Source: Kitasatospora sp. GP82 (GTDB taxonomy: Bacteria; Actinomycetota; Actinomycetes; Streptomycetales; Streptomycetaceae). Taken from it: DNA of 64,000 bases. The position numbers and the translations under genes were made by a program. The stretch lies in the NCBI RefSeq assembly GCF_029892105.1, contig NZ_JARZAJ010000011.1, positions 1 to 64,000 on the forward strand, given 5' to 3'. Within the stretch, counting starts at the first letter, position 1. Each line of letters opens with the position of its first letter. A model generated the notes under the pieces. That model was given only the letters and a program-made list of their open reading frames with translations, was not told the DNA's origin and ran no database searches. Shown here one piece after another: positions 1 to 9,700 of the stretch.

Positions 1-2
1 TC

Positions 3-3000
3 GCGGTCGAGGTGGCGTTGTTCCGGCTGGTTCGGTCGTGGGGTGTGCGGCCGGACTTCGTGGCGGGGCATTCGATCGGTGAGGTGGCTGCGGCGTATGT
101 GGCCGGGGTGTTCTCGCTGGCGGATGCGTGTGCGTTGGTGGCGGCTCGGGGTCGGTTGATGCAGGCGTTGCCGGCGGGTGGGGCGATGCTGGCGGTTCAG
201 GCCGGTGAGGATGAAGTTCTGCCGTTGCTGGGTGAGTTGGTGTCGGTTGCGGCGGTTAACGGGCCGTCGTCGGTGGTGGTCTCCGGTGCCGAGGAGGCGG
301 TGGAGGCGGTTCGTGCCCACTTCGAGGCGCAGGGGCGGAAGGTGTCGCGGCTGCGGGTCTCGCATGCGTTCCACTCGCCGTTGATGGACCCGATGCTCGA
401 AGAGTTCGGCCGGGTCCTGGAGGGCCTGTCGCTTCAGACGCCCGAGATCCCTGTGGTGTCGAACCTGACGGGTGCGTTGGCCACGAGCGAGCAGCTGTGC
501 TCTCCGCAGTACTGGGTGGAGCACGTCCGCGAGGCGGTGCGTTTCGCGGACGGTGTGCGGACGCTGCACGCTGAGGGTGTGTCCCGGTTCCTGGAGGTGG
601 GCCCGGACGGTGTGCTGTCCGCGTTGGCCGCCGACTCGGTTCCTGACGACGCTACCGCGACCGTGCTGGTTCCGGTGCTGCGGAAGGGCAGGCCTGAGGA
701 GTCCTCGGCGCTTCACGCGCTGGCGCAGCTGCACGTCCACGGCGCGAAGGTGGACTGGACCGCGCTCTTCGCCGGGACGGGTGCCCGCAGCGTGGAACTG
801 CCCACCTACGCGTTCCAGCACCAGCGCTTCTGGCCGAGTTCTGCGTCTGTGGGTCGGGGCGCGGAGTCCGTCGGGATGAAGGCGGCGGAGCATCCGTTGC
901 TGACGGGTGCTGTGGAACTGGCGGGTTCCGACGGGTTCTTGTTCACGGGCCGTCTGTCGGTGCAGTCGCATCCGTGGCTGGCGGATCATGTGGTGATGGG
1001 TTCGGTGTTGGTGCCGGGTACGGCGCTGCTTGAACTCGCGGTGCGGGCCGGTGACGAGGTCGGCTGTGATGTGGTGGAGGAGTTGACGCTGGCCGCGCCG
1101 CTGGTGCTGCCCGAGCAGGGCAGCGTGCAGCTACAGGTGAGCGTGGGTGCGCCGGACGAATCGGGACGGCGTGCGGTGAGTGTTCACTCCCGGCCTGGGG
1201 GCAGCCAGCAGGCGACTTGGACACAGCATGCGAGTGGTGTGCTGGCGTCTGGCGCGGTGCCGGTGTCGTTCGATGCGTCGGTGTGGCCGCCGGCGGGTGC
1301 TGAGCAGCTGGACGTGAGCGGCCTCTACGGCCGGATGGCCGAGGGCGGCTTCGAGTACGGCCCGGTGTTCCAGGGCTTGCGGGCTGCCTGGCGCCTAGAC
1401 GACGAGGTGTTCGCGGAGGTCGCGCTTCCCGAGGGCGTCGACGGTGGTGCGTTCGGTCTGCACCCGGCGCTGTTCGACGCCGGTCTGCACACCTCGGCGT
1501 TCATGGGCGATGAGGATGGTGCTTCGGGTGGTGTGCCGTTCTCGTGGGCCGGGGTGTCGCTGTATGCGGCGGGTGCTTCGGCGGTGCGGGTGCGGTTGAC
1601 GCGGTCCGGTGACGGCGGTGCGCTGTCGCTGGCGATCGCTGACACCTCGGGCGCCATGGTTGCCTCCGTGGACTCCCTGGCGGTACGGCCGATATCCGCC
1701 GACCAGCTGAACGAGGGTGTGGTCTCCCGCGATTCGCTGTTCCGGCTCGACTGGGCGCCTGTTCAGTTGATGGACGGTGTGTCTGCGCCGTATGCCGAGA
1801 TCGAGCTGGAGACGGCCGCTCTGGCGGAGCTCGCTGTCGATGTTCCGAGCACTGTGCTGGTTGCGTTGGCCGCTGCCGGTTCCGGTGGTGTGGTGGAGTC
1901 GGTGCATGCGCTGGTGTCGCGGGTGCTGGGTCTGGTGCAGTCGTGGTTGGCGGATGAGCGGTTCGCTGATTCTCGTCTGGTGTTTGTGACGCGTGGTGCG
2001 GTTTCCGGTGTGGATTTGGCCGGGGCGTCGGTGTGGGGTCTGGTGCGGTCGGCGTTGTCGGAGAATCCGGGCCGGTTCGGTCTGGTGGATCTCGATGGTG
2101 ACGACCGGGCGTGCCAGGCGGTGCTTTCGCAGGTTCTCGCTCTGGATGAGCCGCAGGTGATGGTCCGGGATGGTGAGGTGCTGGTGGCCCGGCTGGCGCG
2201 GGTGGCCGTGTCTGAGTCGGTCGGCGGGCCGGTGTGGGGTGCCGGGGGAACGGTGCTGGTCACGGGTGGTACGGGTGGTCTGGGCCGGGTGGTGGCCCGT
2301 CATCTGGTGGTTGAGCACGGGGTGCGGAGTCTGCTGCTGGTGAGCCGTCGTGGGGCGGAGGCCGACGGTGTTGGCGAACTCATCGCAGAGCTCGCTGCTC
2401 TCGGGGCCGAGGTGGTCGTCGAGGCGTGTGATGTCGCGGACCGTTCGGCCGTGGCCGATCTGATCGCCCGTTACCCCGTCCGGGCTGTGGTGCACACGGC
2501 GGGTGTGCTGGACGACGGTGTGATCGCATCGCTCACTCCCGAGCGTGTGGCGGCCGTGCTGCGGCCTAAGGTGGACGCCGCGTGGAACCTCCACGAGGCC
2601 ACCGCCGGACTCGACCTCGACGCCTTCGTCGTCTTCTCCTCCGCAGCGGGCACGCTCGGCAATCCGGGGCAGGCGAACTACGCGGCGGCCAACGCCTTCC
2701 TGGACGCGCTCGCACGGTATCGCCGGGCGCAGGACCTGCCCGGACTCTCGCTCGCCTGGGGTCCCTGGGCTCAGAGCGCCGGTATGACCGGCGAGCTGAG
2801 CGAGGCCGAAGCCCAGCGGATGGCACGTGCCGGGATGCCGCCGCTCTCCCCGGAACAGGGGCTGGCGCTGTTCGACAGGGCCGTGGTCGGCGCGGAGCCG
2901 AGCGTGCTGCCCGTGCAGCTGGACCTCGCGGCGCTTCGCGCCCGGGGTGAAGTACCGGCGCTGCTGCGCGGGCTGATCCGCACGCCTGTACGCCGTAGCG

Positions 3001-3560
3001 CGACCGCGGGAGGCACCGGCGCAGGCAGCGACCTCGTCCAGCGCCTGTCGGCGCTGCCAGAGGCCGAGCGGCGCGAGGGCCTGCTGGAGGCGGTGCGCGG
3101 CCAGGTCGCGATCGTCCTCGGGCACGCCAGGGCGACGGACGTGGATCCGGAACGGGCCTTCCAGGAGCTCGGATTCGACTCGCTGACCGCGGTCGAGCTG
3201 CGGAACCGGCTGAGCACGCTCGCCGGGGTCCGCCTGCCGGCCACCCTGGTCTTCGACTACCCGACGCCCGTGGAACTCGTGGATCACCTGTTCACCCAGC
3301 TCGCGCTCGCGCCGCAGGAGCCGGCCGGGCCGGGAGCGATCCTGGCCGAACTGGAGAAGCTGGAGCGGGCCTTCGGAGACCTGGAGGTCAGCGAGGAAGT
3401 GTACGAGCAGGTCGCCGGCCGCCTGGAGGTCCTCAGGGCGAAGTGGGGGACTCTCCGAGGCAGTGAGGTCTCGACCTCCGAGAGTGGCGGGTTCGACTTC
3501 GACGCCGCCTCCGACGAAGAGGTCTTCGACCTCCTCGACAACGAGCTGGGCCTGTCGTGA
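3..3560 (+). CDS. Modular type I polyketide synthase, C-terminal part of a module (AT-DH-KR-ACP)
   Basis: This is the 3' end of a PKS gene whose start and KS domain lie before the window; the frame is open from base 3. Residue numbers count from base 12. The acyltransferase has GHSIGE near residue 20 and HAFHS near 117, the malonyl-CoA signature. The dehydratase has H-x3-G-x4-P near 326 and HPALFD further on, so it looks active. The ketoreductase has a glycine-rich Rossmann loop near 752, an LDD motif near 833 (B-type, 3R alcohol) and the Ser/Tyr/Asn set ending in ANYAAANAF. There is no enoylreductase. The ACP has GFDSL near 1055, followed by an acidic docking tail and no thioesterase. A malonate-specific DH-KR module makes one conjugated double bond, as in a polyene, and the chain is then passed to another PKS protein. 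A perfectly ordinary polyene module; only its partners lie elsewhere. Confidence 0.95.
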   Translation, partial: AVEVALFRLVRSWGVRPDFVAGHSIGEVAAAYVAGVFSLADACALVAARGRLMQALPAGGAMLAVQAGEDEVLPLLGELVSVAAVNGPSSVVVSGAEEAVEAVRAHFEAQGRKVSRLRVSHAFHSPLMDPMLEEFGRVLEGLSLQTPEIPVVSNLTGALATSEQLCSPQYWVEHVREAVRFADGVRTLHAEGVSRFLEVGPDGVLSALAADSVPDDATATVLVPVLRKGRPEESSALHALAQLHVHGAKVDWTALFAGTGARSVELPTYAFQHQRFWPSSASVGRGAESVGMKAAEHPLLTGAVELAGSDGFLFTGRLSVQSHPWLADHVVMGSVLVPGTALLELAVRAGDEVGCDVVEELTLAAPLVLPEQGSVQLQVSVGAPDESGRRAVSVHSRPGGSQQATWTQHASGVLASGAVPVSFDASVWPPAGAEQLDVSGLYGRMAEGGFEYGPVFQGLRAAWRLDDEVFAEVALPEGVDGGAFGLHPALFDAGLHTSAFMGDEDGASGGVPFSWAGVSLYAAGASAVRVRLTRSGDGGALSLAIADTSGAMVASVDSLAVRPISADQLNEGVVSRDSLFRLDWAPVQLMDGVSAPYAEIELETAALAELAVDVPSTVLVALAAAGSGGVVESVHALVSRVLGLVQSWLADERFADSRLVFVTRGAVSGVDLAGASVWGLVRSALSENPGRFGLVDLDGDDRACQAVLSQVLALDEPQVMVRDGEVLVARLARVAVSESVGGPVWGAGGTVLVTGGTGGLGRVVARHLVVEHGVRSLLLVSRRGAEADGVGELIAELAALGAEVVVEACDVADRSAVADLIARYPVRAVVHTAGVLDDGVIASLTPERVAAVLRPKVDAAWNLHEATAGLDLDAFVVFSSAAGTLGNPGQANYAAANAFLDALARYRRAQDLPGLSLAWGPWAQSAGMTGELSEAEAQRMARAGMPPLSPEQGLALFDRAVVGAEPSVLPVQLDLAALRARGEVPALLRGLIRTPVRRSATAGGTGAGSDLVQRLSALPEAERREGLLEAVRGQVAIVLGHARATDVDPERAFQELGFDSLTAVELRNRLSTLAGVRLPATLVFDYPTPVELVDHLFTQLALAPQEPAGPGAILAELEKLERAFGDLEVSEEVYEQVAGRLEVLRAKWGTLRGSEVSTSESGGFDFDAASDEEVFDLLDNELGLS

Positions 3561-3587
3561 CCGTCACCTCGTGAGCCGCACAACCCG

Positions 3588-3630
3588 CCCCTGGGGGACC
3601 GGACTTCAACAGAAGCCGGGCCCCCAGGGG
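3588..3630 (+). terminator. Hairpin terminator after the PKS gene
   Basis: Twenty-eight bases after the PKS stop codon, an arm at 3588-3602 pairs with 3616-3630 with one mismatch. An inner CTTC/GAAG stem extends it around an AACA loop. There is no U tract, which is usual for high-GC actinomycete terminators. Confidence 0.7.
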
Positions 3631-3952
3631 TCTGGCACCGGTGACGAGTGCTGCGGAACTGACCGCAGCGTCGACGATGCCGCCGACAGATCGGCCGATC
3701 CAGGTGCAGCCGATACCCGGAACTCAGGGAGGTGGCGAATAGGGAGACAGAAACTTGGTACTACGCCCGCATTGAGCAGGCCCGGGGACCGCACCCGGCG
3801 CCGCGGAGCCCGGACGCCGTCACCGGTGCGCTCCGGCTCACCCGGGCGGAGCGGGCACTTTGTCCGCCCGGGCACTGCGCGTCACCTGCTCGGCGCCGAC
3901 CGACGTACCGTCAACCACTCGGCATCCGCTGGATCTCGACCGGGGGCGGCGG
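3631..3952. other. Gene-free stretch between PKS end and MerR gene
   Basis: This 322-bp region separates the + strand PKS terminator from the 3' end of the minus-strand MerR gene. Open frames here are short, lack a credible ribosome site and encode arginine-rich out-of-frame protein. I see no RNA gene or repeat in it. It is a convergent intergenic spacer. Confidence 0.5.
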
Positions 3953-4324
3953 TCAGGCCGCCGAACGGATCCGTTCGCCGGTTCTCTGCTGAAGCGCCGC
4001 CTCCAGCCGGTCTCGGGCCTCGGTCTGGGCGGCGATGCGTTCGTTGAGCACGGCCAGCCGCTCCAGTGCGACCCGCAGGCCCTTGTCGGAGGTCGGTGCC
4101 GCAGCCACGTCTCCGTCCAGGCACGGCAGGAACACCTGCACGTCGTCCAGGGTGAGCCCGGCGGCCAGCAGGTAGCGGATGTTGCGGACCCGCACCACCG
4201 CCTGCTCTTCGTAGCTGCGGTAGCCGTTGGGGGCTCGCTCCGAGGAGATCAGCCCGGCCTGCTCGTAGTGCCGCAGCGCGCGGCTGGTCGTCCCGGTCGC
4301 CTTGGCGAGCTCGCCGATCAGCAT
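3953..4324 (-). CDS. MerR-family transcriptional regulator
   Basis: A 123-residue protein starting with the MerR winged-helix region: MLIGELAKATGTTSRALRHY, then GLI and NGYRSY, the typical first and second DNA-contact segments. A dimerisation helix rich in Leu/Glu/Arg follows. The start at 4324 was chosen because GGAGG lies eight bases upstream. There is no obvious CxxC or His-rich metal site; one Cys sits in the middle (FLPCLDGD). Family members bend operator DNA between spaced -35 and -10 elements of a neighbouring gene. The SDR gene directly upstream on the same strand would be the natural target, but it is broken. MerR-SDR pairs of this kind are common in Streptomyces, so this is probably a remnant of a pair caught at the edge of the cluster. 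Confidence 0.88.
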   Translation of the reverse strand: MLIGELAKATGTTSRALRHYEQAGLISSERAPNGYRSYEEQAVVRVRNIRYLLAAGLTLDDVQVFLPCLDGDVAAAPTSDKGLRVALERLAVLNERIAAQTEARDRLEAALQQRTGERIRSAA

Positions 4325-4350
4325 CGCCTTCACCTCCCCGACTACCTCTA

Positions 4351-4792
4351 TCACGCCACCACCGCCCCGCCGTCGACCGGGAGTACCACCCCGGTGACGA
4401 ACGAGGCGGCCGGGGAAGCAAGCTGGGTGATCGCCCAGGCCACCTCCTCCGGTCGGCCGATCCGGCCCAGCGGGGTGTGCGCCAACTGCCACTGCCGCAC
4501 CGCCGCCATCCGCTCCGGGGTCAGTCCCTGGTGCTCGCCGATCGGGGTGTCGACCGCGCCCGGAGCGACCGCCACCACCCGGATCCCGCGGGGTGCCAGC
4601 TCGACCGCCCAGCTGCGGGTCAGCAGCTCCAGGGCGGTTTTGGTGGCCGCGTAGACCGAGCTGCCGGGCCAGGCCCGCTGCCCGGCTGCGGTCTCCTTCA
4701 GCGGCTCGGCCCGCCGCCCGATCGCGACGACGTGAGCACCATCGGTGGCGAAGGCCCGTGAAGCCGTGATCCTCGCGCCGCCCGTTCCGTCG
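4351..4792 (-). pseudogene. Short-chain dehydrogenase/reductase remnant with internal deletion
   Basis: The C-terminal half is a good SDR: YAATK (catalytic Tyr and Lys), then VAPGAVDTP, a substrate-loop region and the ending VTGVVLPVDGG. N-terminal to it, a stretch around 4700-4770 reads like the SDR second beta strand (ASRAFATDGAHVVAIGRR). This runs directly into the catalytic Tyr segment. The NNAG motif, the catalytic Ser strand and about 100 residues between are missing. The glycine-rich nucleotide loop upstream is also degraded, and the frame continues into the ABC permease region without a plausible start. I read this as a decayed gene with an internal deletion and 5' truncation, not a functional reductase. 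Confidence 0.7.
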
Positions 4793-4811
4793 CCGCGCGC
4801 AGACCGCCGTC

Positions 4812-5663
4812 CTACATGGGACGGCGGAACCCCAGTACCGCGAACGTCGCGCCCACCACCGCGATGGCGCCGCCGAACAGCAGGGCGGGCACTGCGGCAT
4901 CGACACCGGGGATGCCGAGGGCGAGGGCGCGGGTCGCGTCGATCGCGTACGTCAGTGGGTTGACCTTCGCGACTGCGGCCAGCCAGGCCGGCAGGTCGGC
5001 GACGGGGATGTAGGCGCTGGAGGCGAACATCAGCGGGAGGATCGCGATGACCGCGAGGTTCTGCATCGGCTCCGCGCGCCGCAGCCAGGCACCTGCGGCG
5101 ATGAACGCCCACCCAAGGGACCAGCTGATGAACAGCGTCAGCCCGACCGATGCCGCGAGCTCGGTCGCGCCACCGCGCGGGGAGTAGCCGAGCACGCCGA
5201 TGGCCAGCGCCAGCAGGATGACCGCCTGGACCGCGCTGCGGACCAGGTTGGCGAGGCTCCGGGCGATCAGCAGCGAGCTGGGGACGATCGGCAGGGACCG
5301 CAGCCGGGCGACGATCCCGTTCTTGAGGTCGTCGACCAGCCCGACCCCGGACTGCACCGCGGACTGCACGGCGTTGTCGATCAGGACGGCGGGCAGGACG
5401 AAGTCGAGGTAGGTGACCCCGGCAGGGAAGTGGGGCGGCTGCCCCATCTTGCTGAAGACCTGGGTCAGTACGACGAGGATGACCACCGGTTGCAGCAGTC
5501 CGAACAGCACCACGCCCGGGTCGGTCACCAGCGCACGCAGGGACCGCCCGGTGAGCACCCGGATCTGGAGGAGCACCGAACTGCCGTGCCACACCGGTGG
5601 CGTGGCGGCCGCGGGGGCCGGGTCGATCGGGTCGGCCGTCCGGGTTGTGGTCGTCGTACTCAT
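4812..5663 (-). CDS. ABC-2 type transporter permease (DrrB-like)
   Basis: A 283-residue membrane protein with a soluble Thr-rich N-terminus and six predicted hydrophobic segments. These include LFGLLQPVVILVVL, AVQAVILLALAIGVLGY, LGWAFIAAGAW and a last pair near the C-terminus. The region NPLTYAIDATRALALG matches the conserved ABC-2 permease signature seen in DrrB, NysH/NysG-type and related macrolide exporters. Its ATG overlaps the stop codon of the upstream ATPase (ATGA, 5660-5663), so the two are translationally coupled. Together they probably export the polyene or protect the cell from it. The substrate is inferred from position only. Confidence 0.9.
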   Translation of the reverse strand: MSTTTTTRTADPIDPAPAAATPPVWHGSSVLLQIRVLTGRSLRALVTDPGVVLFGLLQPVVILVVLTQVFSKMGQPPHFPAGVTYLDFVLPAVLIDNAVQSAVQSGVGLVDDLKNGIVARLRSLPIVPSSLLIARSLANLVRSAVQAVILLALAIGVLGYSPRGGATELAASVGLTLFISWSLGWAFIAAGAWLRRAEPMQNLAVIAILPLMFASSAYIPVADLPAWLAAVAKVNPLTYAIDATRALALGIPGVDAAVPALLFGGAIAVVGATFAVLGFRRPM

Positions 5664-6670
5664 GCGCTCGGCCTTTCGGACAGCGGCGCGAGCAGCGAGG
5701 GCTGTTCGGCCAGGGTGAGGTAGACGTCGTCCAGGCTCGGTTCGCCGAACGACAGTTCGGCTGCCTCGATCCCTACGCGGTCGAGCGCTCGGATCACGGC
5801 CGCGATCTCCTTCGAGGCGCCGATCGGGATGATGATCGCGCCGTTGTCGAGGCCGGTCACCGGCTCCATGGACGCGCGCCGCAGTGCCTCGACGGCGGCG
5901 GCCGGGTCGTCCTGGCCGTCGAGGGTGACGGTCACGGTGCGCTGACCGACCTTGGCCTTCAGCTCCGCTGCGGTCCCGCTCGCGATCACCGACCCGGCGG
6001 ACAGCACCGCGATGCTGTCCGCGAGCCGGTCCGCCTCGTCCAGGTACTGCGTTGTGAGCAGAACGGTGGTCCCGTCGGCGACGAGGTTCTCCACGATCTC
6101 CCACAGGTTGAGCCGGCTCGACGGGTCGAGTCCCGTGGTGGGCTCGTCCAGGAAGATGACCTCGGGCCGGCCGACCAGACTCGCGGCGAGGTCGAGGCGC
6201 CTTCGAAGCCCCCCGGAGTAGGTGCGGGCACGGCGCGTGGCGACCTCGCCGAGCGCGAACAGCTCCAGCAGCTCGTCGGCCCGCGCCTGCGCGGCCCTGC
6301 GGCCCGCACCCAGCAGCCGGGCGATCAGGAGGAGGTTGTCCCGGCCGCTCAACTGGCCGTCGACCGAGGCGAACTGGCCGGTGAGACCGATACGCCGGCG
6401 GATCTCCTGCGGCTGGCGCGCCACGTCGAACCCGGCGACCGCGGCCCGCCCCGAGGTGAGCGGCAGCGCGGCGGTGAGCACGCCGACGAGCGTGGTCTTG
6501 CCTGCTCCGTTGTGGCCGAGCAGCGCGAGTACGGTCCCCCTGGGCACGGAGATGTTCACCGAGTCCAGTGCGCGTACGGAACCGAAGACCTTGCTGACGT
6601 CCTGCGCCTCGATCATGATCTCCCCGGTTGTCGCCCGGGAGTCGGGGGGAGGCGCGGCGAGCCCGGTCAT
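5660..6670 (-). CDS. ABC transporter ATP-binding protein (DrrA-like)
   Basis: A 336-residue ATPase. It has Walker A GHNGAGKTT near residue 53, a Q-loop (LTGQFASVD), the signature YSGGLRRR, Walker B VIFLDEPT followed by GLDPSSR, and an H-loop replaced by Gln in TTQYLDEAD, which is typical of DrrA-type drug exporters. A C-terminal domain of about 100 residues follows (GEPSLDDVYLTL), also as in DrrA. The start at 6670 has GGAGG six bases upstream. It lies 68 bases after the loading PKS gene on the same strand and is coupled to its permease. Likely role: efflux of the polyene or an intermediate. Confidence 0.93.
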   Translation of the reverse strand: MTGLAAPPPDSRATTGEIMIEAQDVSKVFGSVRALDSVNISVPRGTVLALLGHNGAGKTTLVGVLTAALPLTSGRAAVAGFDVARQPQEIRRRIGLTGQFASVDGQLSGRDNLLLIARLLGAGRRAAQARADELLELFALGEVATRRARTYSGGLRRRLDLAASLVGRPEVIFLDEPTTGLDPSSRLNLWEIVENLVADGTTVLLTTQYLDEADRLADSIAVLSAGSVIASGTAAELKAKVGQRTVTVTLDGQDDPAAAVEALRRASMEPVTGLDNGAIIIPIGASKEIAAVIRALDRVGIEAAELSFGEPSLDDVYLTLAEQPSLLAPLSERPSA

Positions 6671-6738
6671 GGATGACCTCCAGCGGTTGGTCGGTGGTGG
6701 GCTTGGGTGACGATGCGATCGGGTGGACAGGGCAGGCC

Positions 6739-9700
6739 CTAGCCGTTGGCGCCGTCCATGAGGCGGAAGAGGTCCTCGTCGGTGGCCGTGTCGAGGTCGA
6801 AAGCGGGGCTCGCCGCGACCTGGTCCTGGCCCCAGCGCCTTGCGATGTCCTTGAGCCGGGCGGCGGTGTCCGTGTCGACGCCCGCTCCCGCCGAGAGCAG
6901 ACTCTCCAGTTCGTCCACGAGCTCGGCGGCGGAGCGCTCGGCAGCGGAACGAGGGGATCCCGTCGCAGACCCGGCGAGGCCCTCTCGTACGAGGCGGACG
7001 ACGGCGGCGGGCGTGGGACGGTCGAACACGAGGGTGGCGGGCAGACGCACTCCGGTGGCCGCGATGAGCCGGTTGCGCAGTTCGATCGCCTTCACCGAGT
7101 TGATGCCCATGTCCGAGAAGGACCTGGCGGCGTCCGAGTCGTTCGGCTTACGACCGCCGAGAACGGCTCCGGTCTCGGCCAGGACGATGCGCAGCACGAG
7201 AGCGTCCTGTTCGTCGTCGTCCAGCCCGGTCAGCCGTGCGGCCAGGGTCAGCAGCGACTCGCGCTCGGCCGACCGGCGTTCGACCGCGTCACCTTCGACC
7301 GCCTCGCCTTCGACGGGTGCACCGCCGGCCCCGAACTCCTGGGGGATCCAGTACCCCTGACGCTGGAACGGGTACGTGGGCAGGGGCACCGGCTCGGCCC
7401 CGGGCAGGACCGACGCCCACGCGACGGGTACTCCTCGCAGGTGCAGTCGGCCGACCGCCGTGAGCACCGCCCGCTCTTCGTCCTCGTCGCGACTCAGGGT
7501 GGGTACGACGGCAGGTGCGACGGCCGCCGCCGGCCCGTTCGCGCGGGCGGCGGCCAGGCACTCGTCGACCATCGGAGCGAGCGCCGCGTCGGGGCCCAAC
7601 TCCACGAAGCAGTCTGTCTGTTCATCTCGCAGGTGCTCGATCGCGTCCTTGAACCTGACCGGCTCCCGGACGTGCCGCACCCAGTAGCCGGGGTCCCGGG
7701 CTTCCTGCTCGGTCAGCGGGCGCCCGGTGAGGCCGGAGACCAGCGGGATGGTGGGAGCGGCGAAGGAGAGGCGCTCGATCACGGCCCGGAAGTCCGCCAG
7801 CATGGGGGTCATCAGCGGGGAGTGGAAGGCGTGGCTGACCACGAGCCCTCTGATCCGGTGCCCGGCGGTACGCAGCCGGTCGGCGAGTTCCGCGAGGGGA
7901 GCCTGCGCACCGGAGAGGACGGCGGAGCGCGGGCCGTTCACCGCCGCGATCGACACCAGGTCTGCCAGGTCCGGCAGATCGCTCTGGTCCGTCAGCCATC
8001 GGGCGAGGTCGTCCTCCGCCATGCCCACCGCCAGCATCGTCCCGCCCGGGGGGAGGGCCTGCATCAGCCTTCCCCGGGCCTCGACCAGCGTGCAGGCGTC
8101 CGGGAGGGAGAGCACTCCCGCGACATGGGCGGCGGCGATCTCGCCGACCGAATGGCCCACCAGGTGGTCCGGGGTCACTCCCCAGGACTCGAACAGCCGG
8201 AACAGCGCGACCTCGAAGGCGAAGAGCGCGGGCTGCGCGTACCGGGTGCCGTCGAGGAGGCCCGCGGTCCCGGCATCGGCTCCGGTCCCGGGGCCGCCCC
8301 ACATCACGGATGCCAGCGGCCGGTCCAGCAGCGGGTCGAGCACGGCGCAGACCTCGCGCAGCGCCGCGTCGAACACCGGGAACGACTCGGCGAGCCCGCG
8401 GCCCATACCGAGGCGCTGGCTGCCCTGCCCGGTGAGGACGAAGGCCAGTTTTCCGCCACCCGCACGCTCCGGCAGGACCACCGGGGACGACTCGTCGTCG
8501 CCGAGGGCCGCCACCGCCGCGATCAGCTCGTCCCGGCCGGAGCCGACGACGAAGGTGCCGTGGTCGTGCGGGGCGCGGGTGGTGGCCAGCGCGTAGGCGA
8601 TGTCACGGGCGGACAGTTCGGGGTGCGCCGCCGCATGGCCGGCCAGCCGTCGGGCCTGCGCGCGCAGCGCGGACGGGCTGCGGGCGGACAGTATCCACGG
8701 CACGGCGCCGCCACCGGTCCCCGCCGCAGCGACCGTCTCGGGCACGGACCGCGTCGGAGCCTCTTCCAGGACCAGATGCGCGTTGGTGCCGCTGACCCCG
8801 AACGAGGACACACCCGCCCGGCGTGCCCGGCCGTCCTCCCGTGGCCAGGGCTGAGAAGCGGTCAGCAGCCTCACGGCGCCGGCGGACCAGTCCACCTTGG
8901 ACGACGGTGCGTCCACATGCAGCGTCCTCGGAAGGAGGCCGTGCTGCATAGCCAGCACCATCTTGATCACTCCGGCGACCCCGGCGGCGGCCTGCGCATG
9001 CCCGATGTTCGACTTCACCGACCCCAGCCACAGCGGCCGGTCCTGCGACCGGCCCTGACCGTAGGTCGCGAGCAGGGCCTGGGCCTCGATCGGGTCGCCC
9101 AGCATCGTCCCCGTGCCGTGGGCCTCCACCACGTCCACCTCGGCCGGGGTCAGCCGCGCGTCGGCCAGGGCGCGGCGGATGACGCGCCGCTGTGCGGGCC
9201 CGTTCGGTGCGGTGAGCCCGTTGGAGGCACCGTCCTGGTTGACGGCGGTGCCGCGGACGACGGCCAGTACCCGGTGTCCGTTGCGCTGGGCGTCGCTCAG
9301 GCGTTCCAGGACGAGCAGCCCGACGCCTTCCGACCAGGCCGCGCCGTCGGCGGCATCCGCGAAGGACTTGCAGCGGCCGTCCGGGGACAGCCCGCGCAGC
9401 CTGGAGAACTCCACGAAGGGCGACGGTGTCGCCATGACGGCGACACCGCCGGCGAGGGCGAGCGACGACTCGCCCGAACGCAGTGACCGGCACGCCAGGT
9501 GCAGGGCGACCAGCGAGGACGAGCAGGACGTGTCGACCGTCAGTGCCGGGCCCTCGAAGCCGAAGGTGTACGAGATCCGCCCGGCCAGCGCGCTGCTGGT
9601 CGTACCGATCCCGATGAGTCCCTCCAACTCGCCCTTGCCGACGGGAGAGTTCATGCCGTAGTCGTGGTACATCGCGCCGGTGAAGACGCCGGTCTGGCTG

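Noticed and set aside
6628..9486. Long + strand frame of 952 codons opposite the loading PKS gene
   Set aside because: It is the complement of a high-GC coding gene, with Arg/Gly/Gln-rich translation and no domain; the minus-strand PKS frame has complete catalytic motifs.
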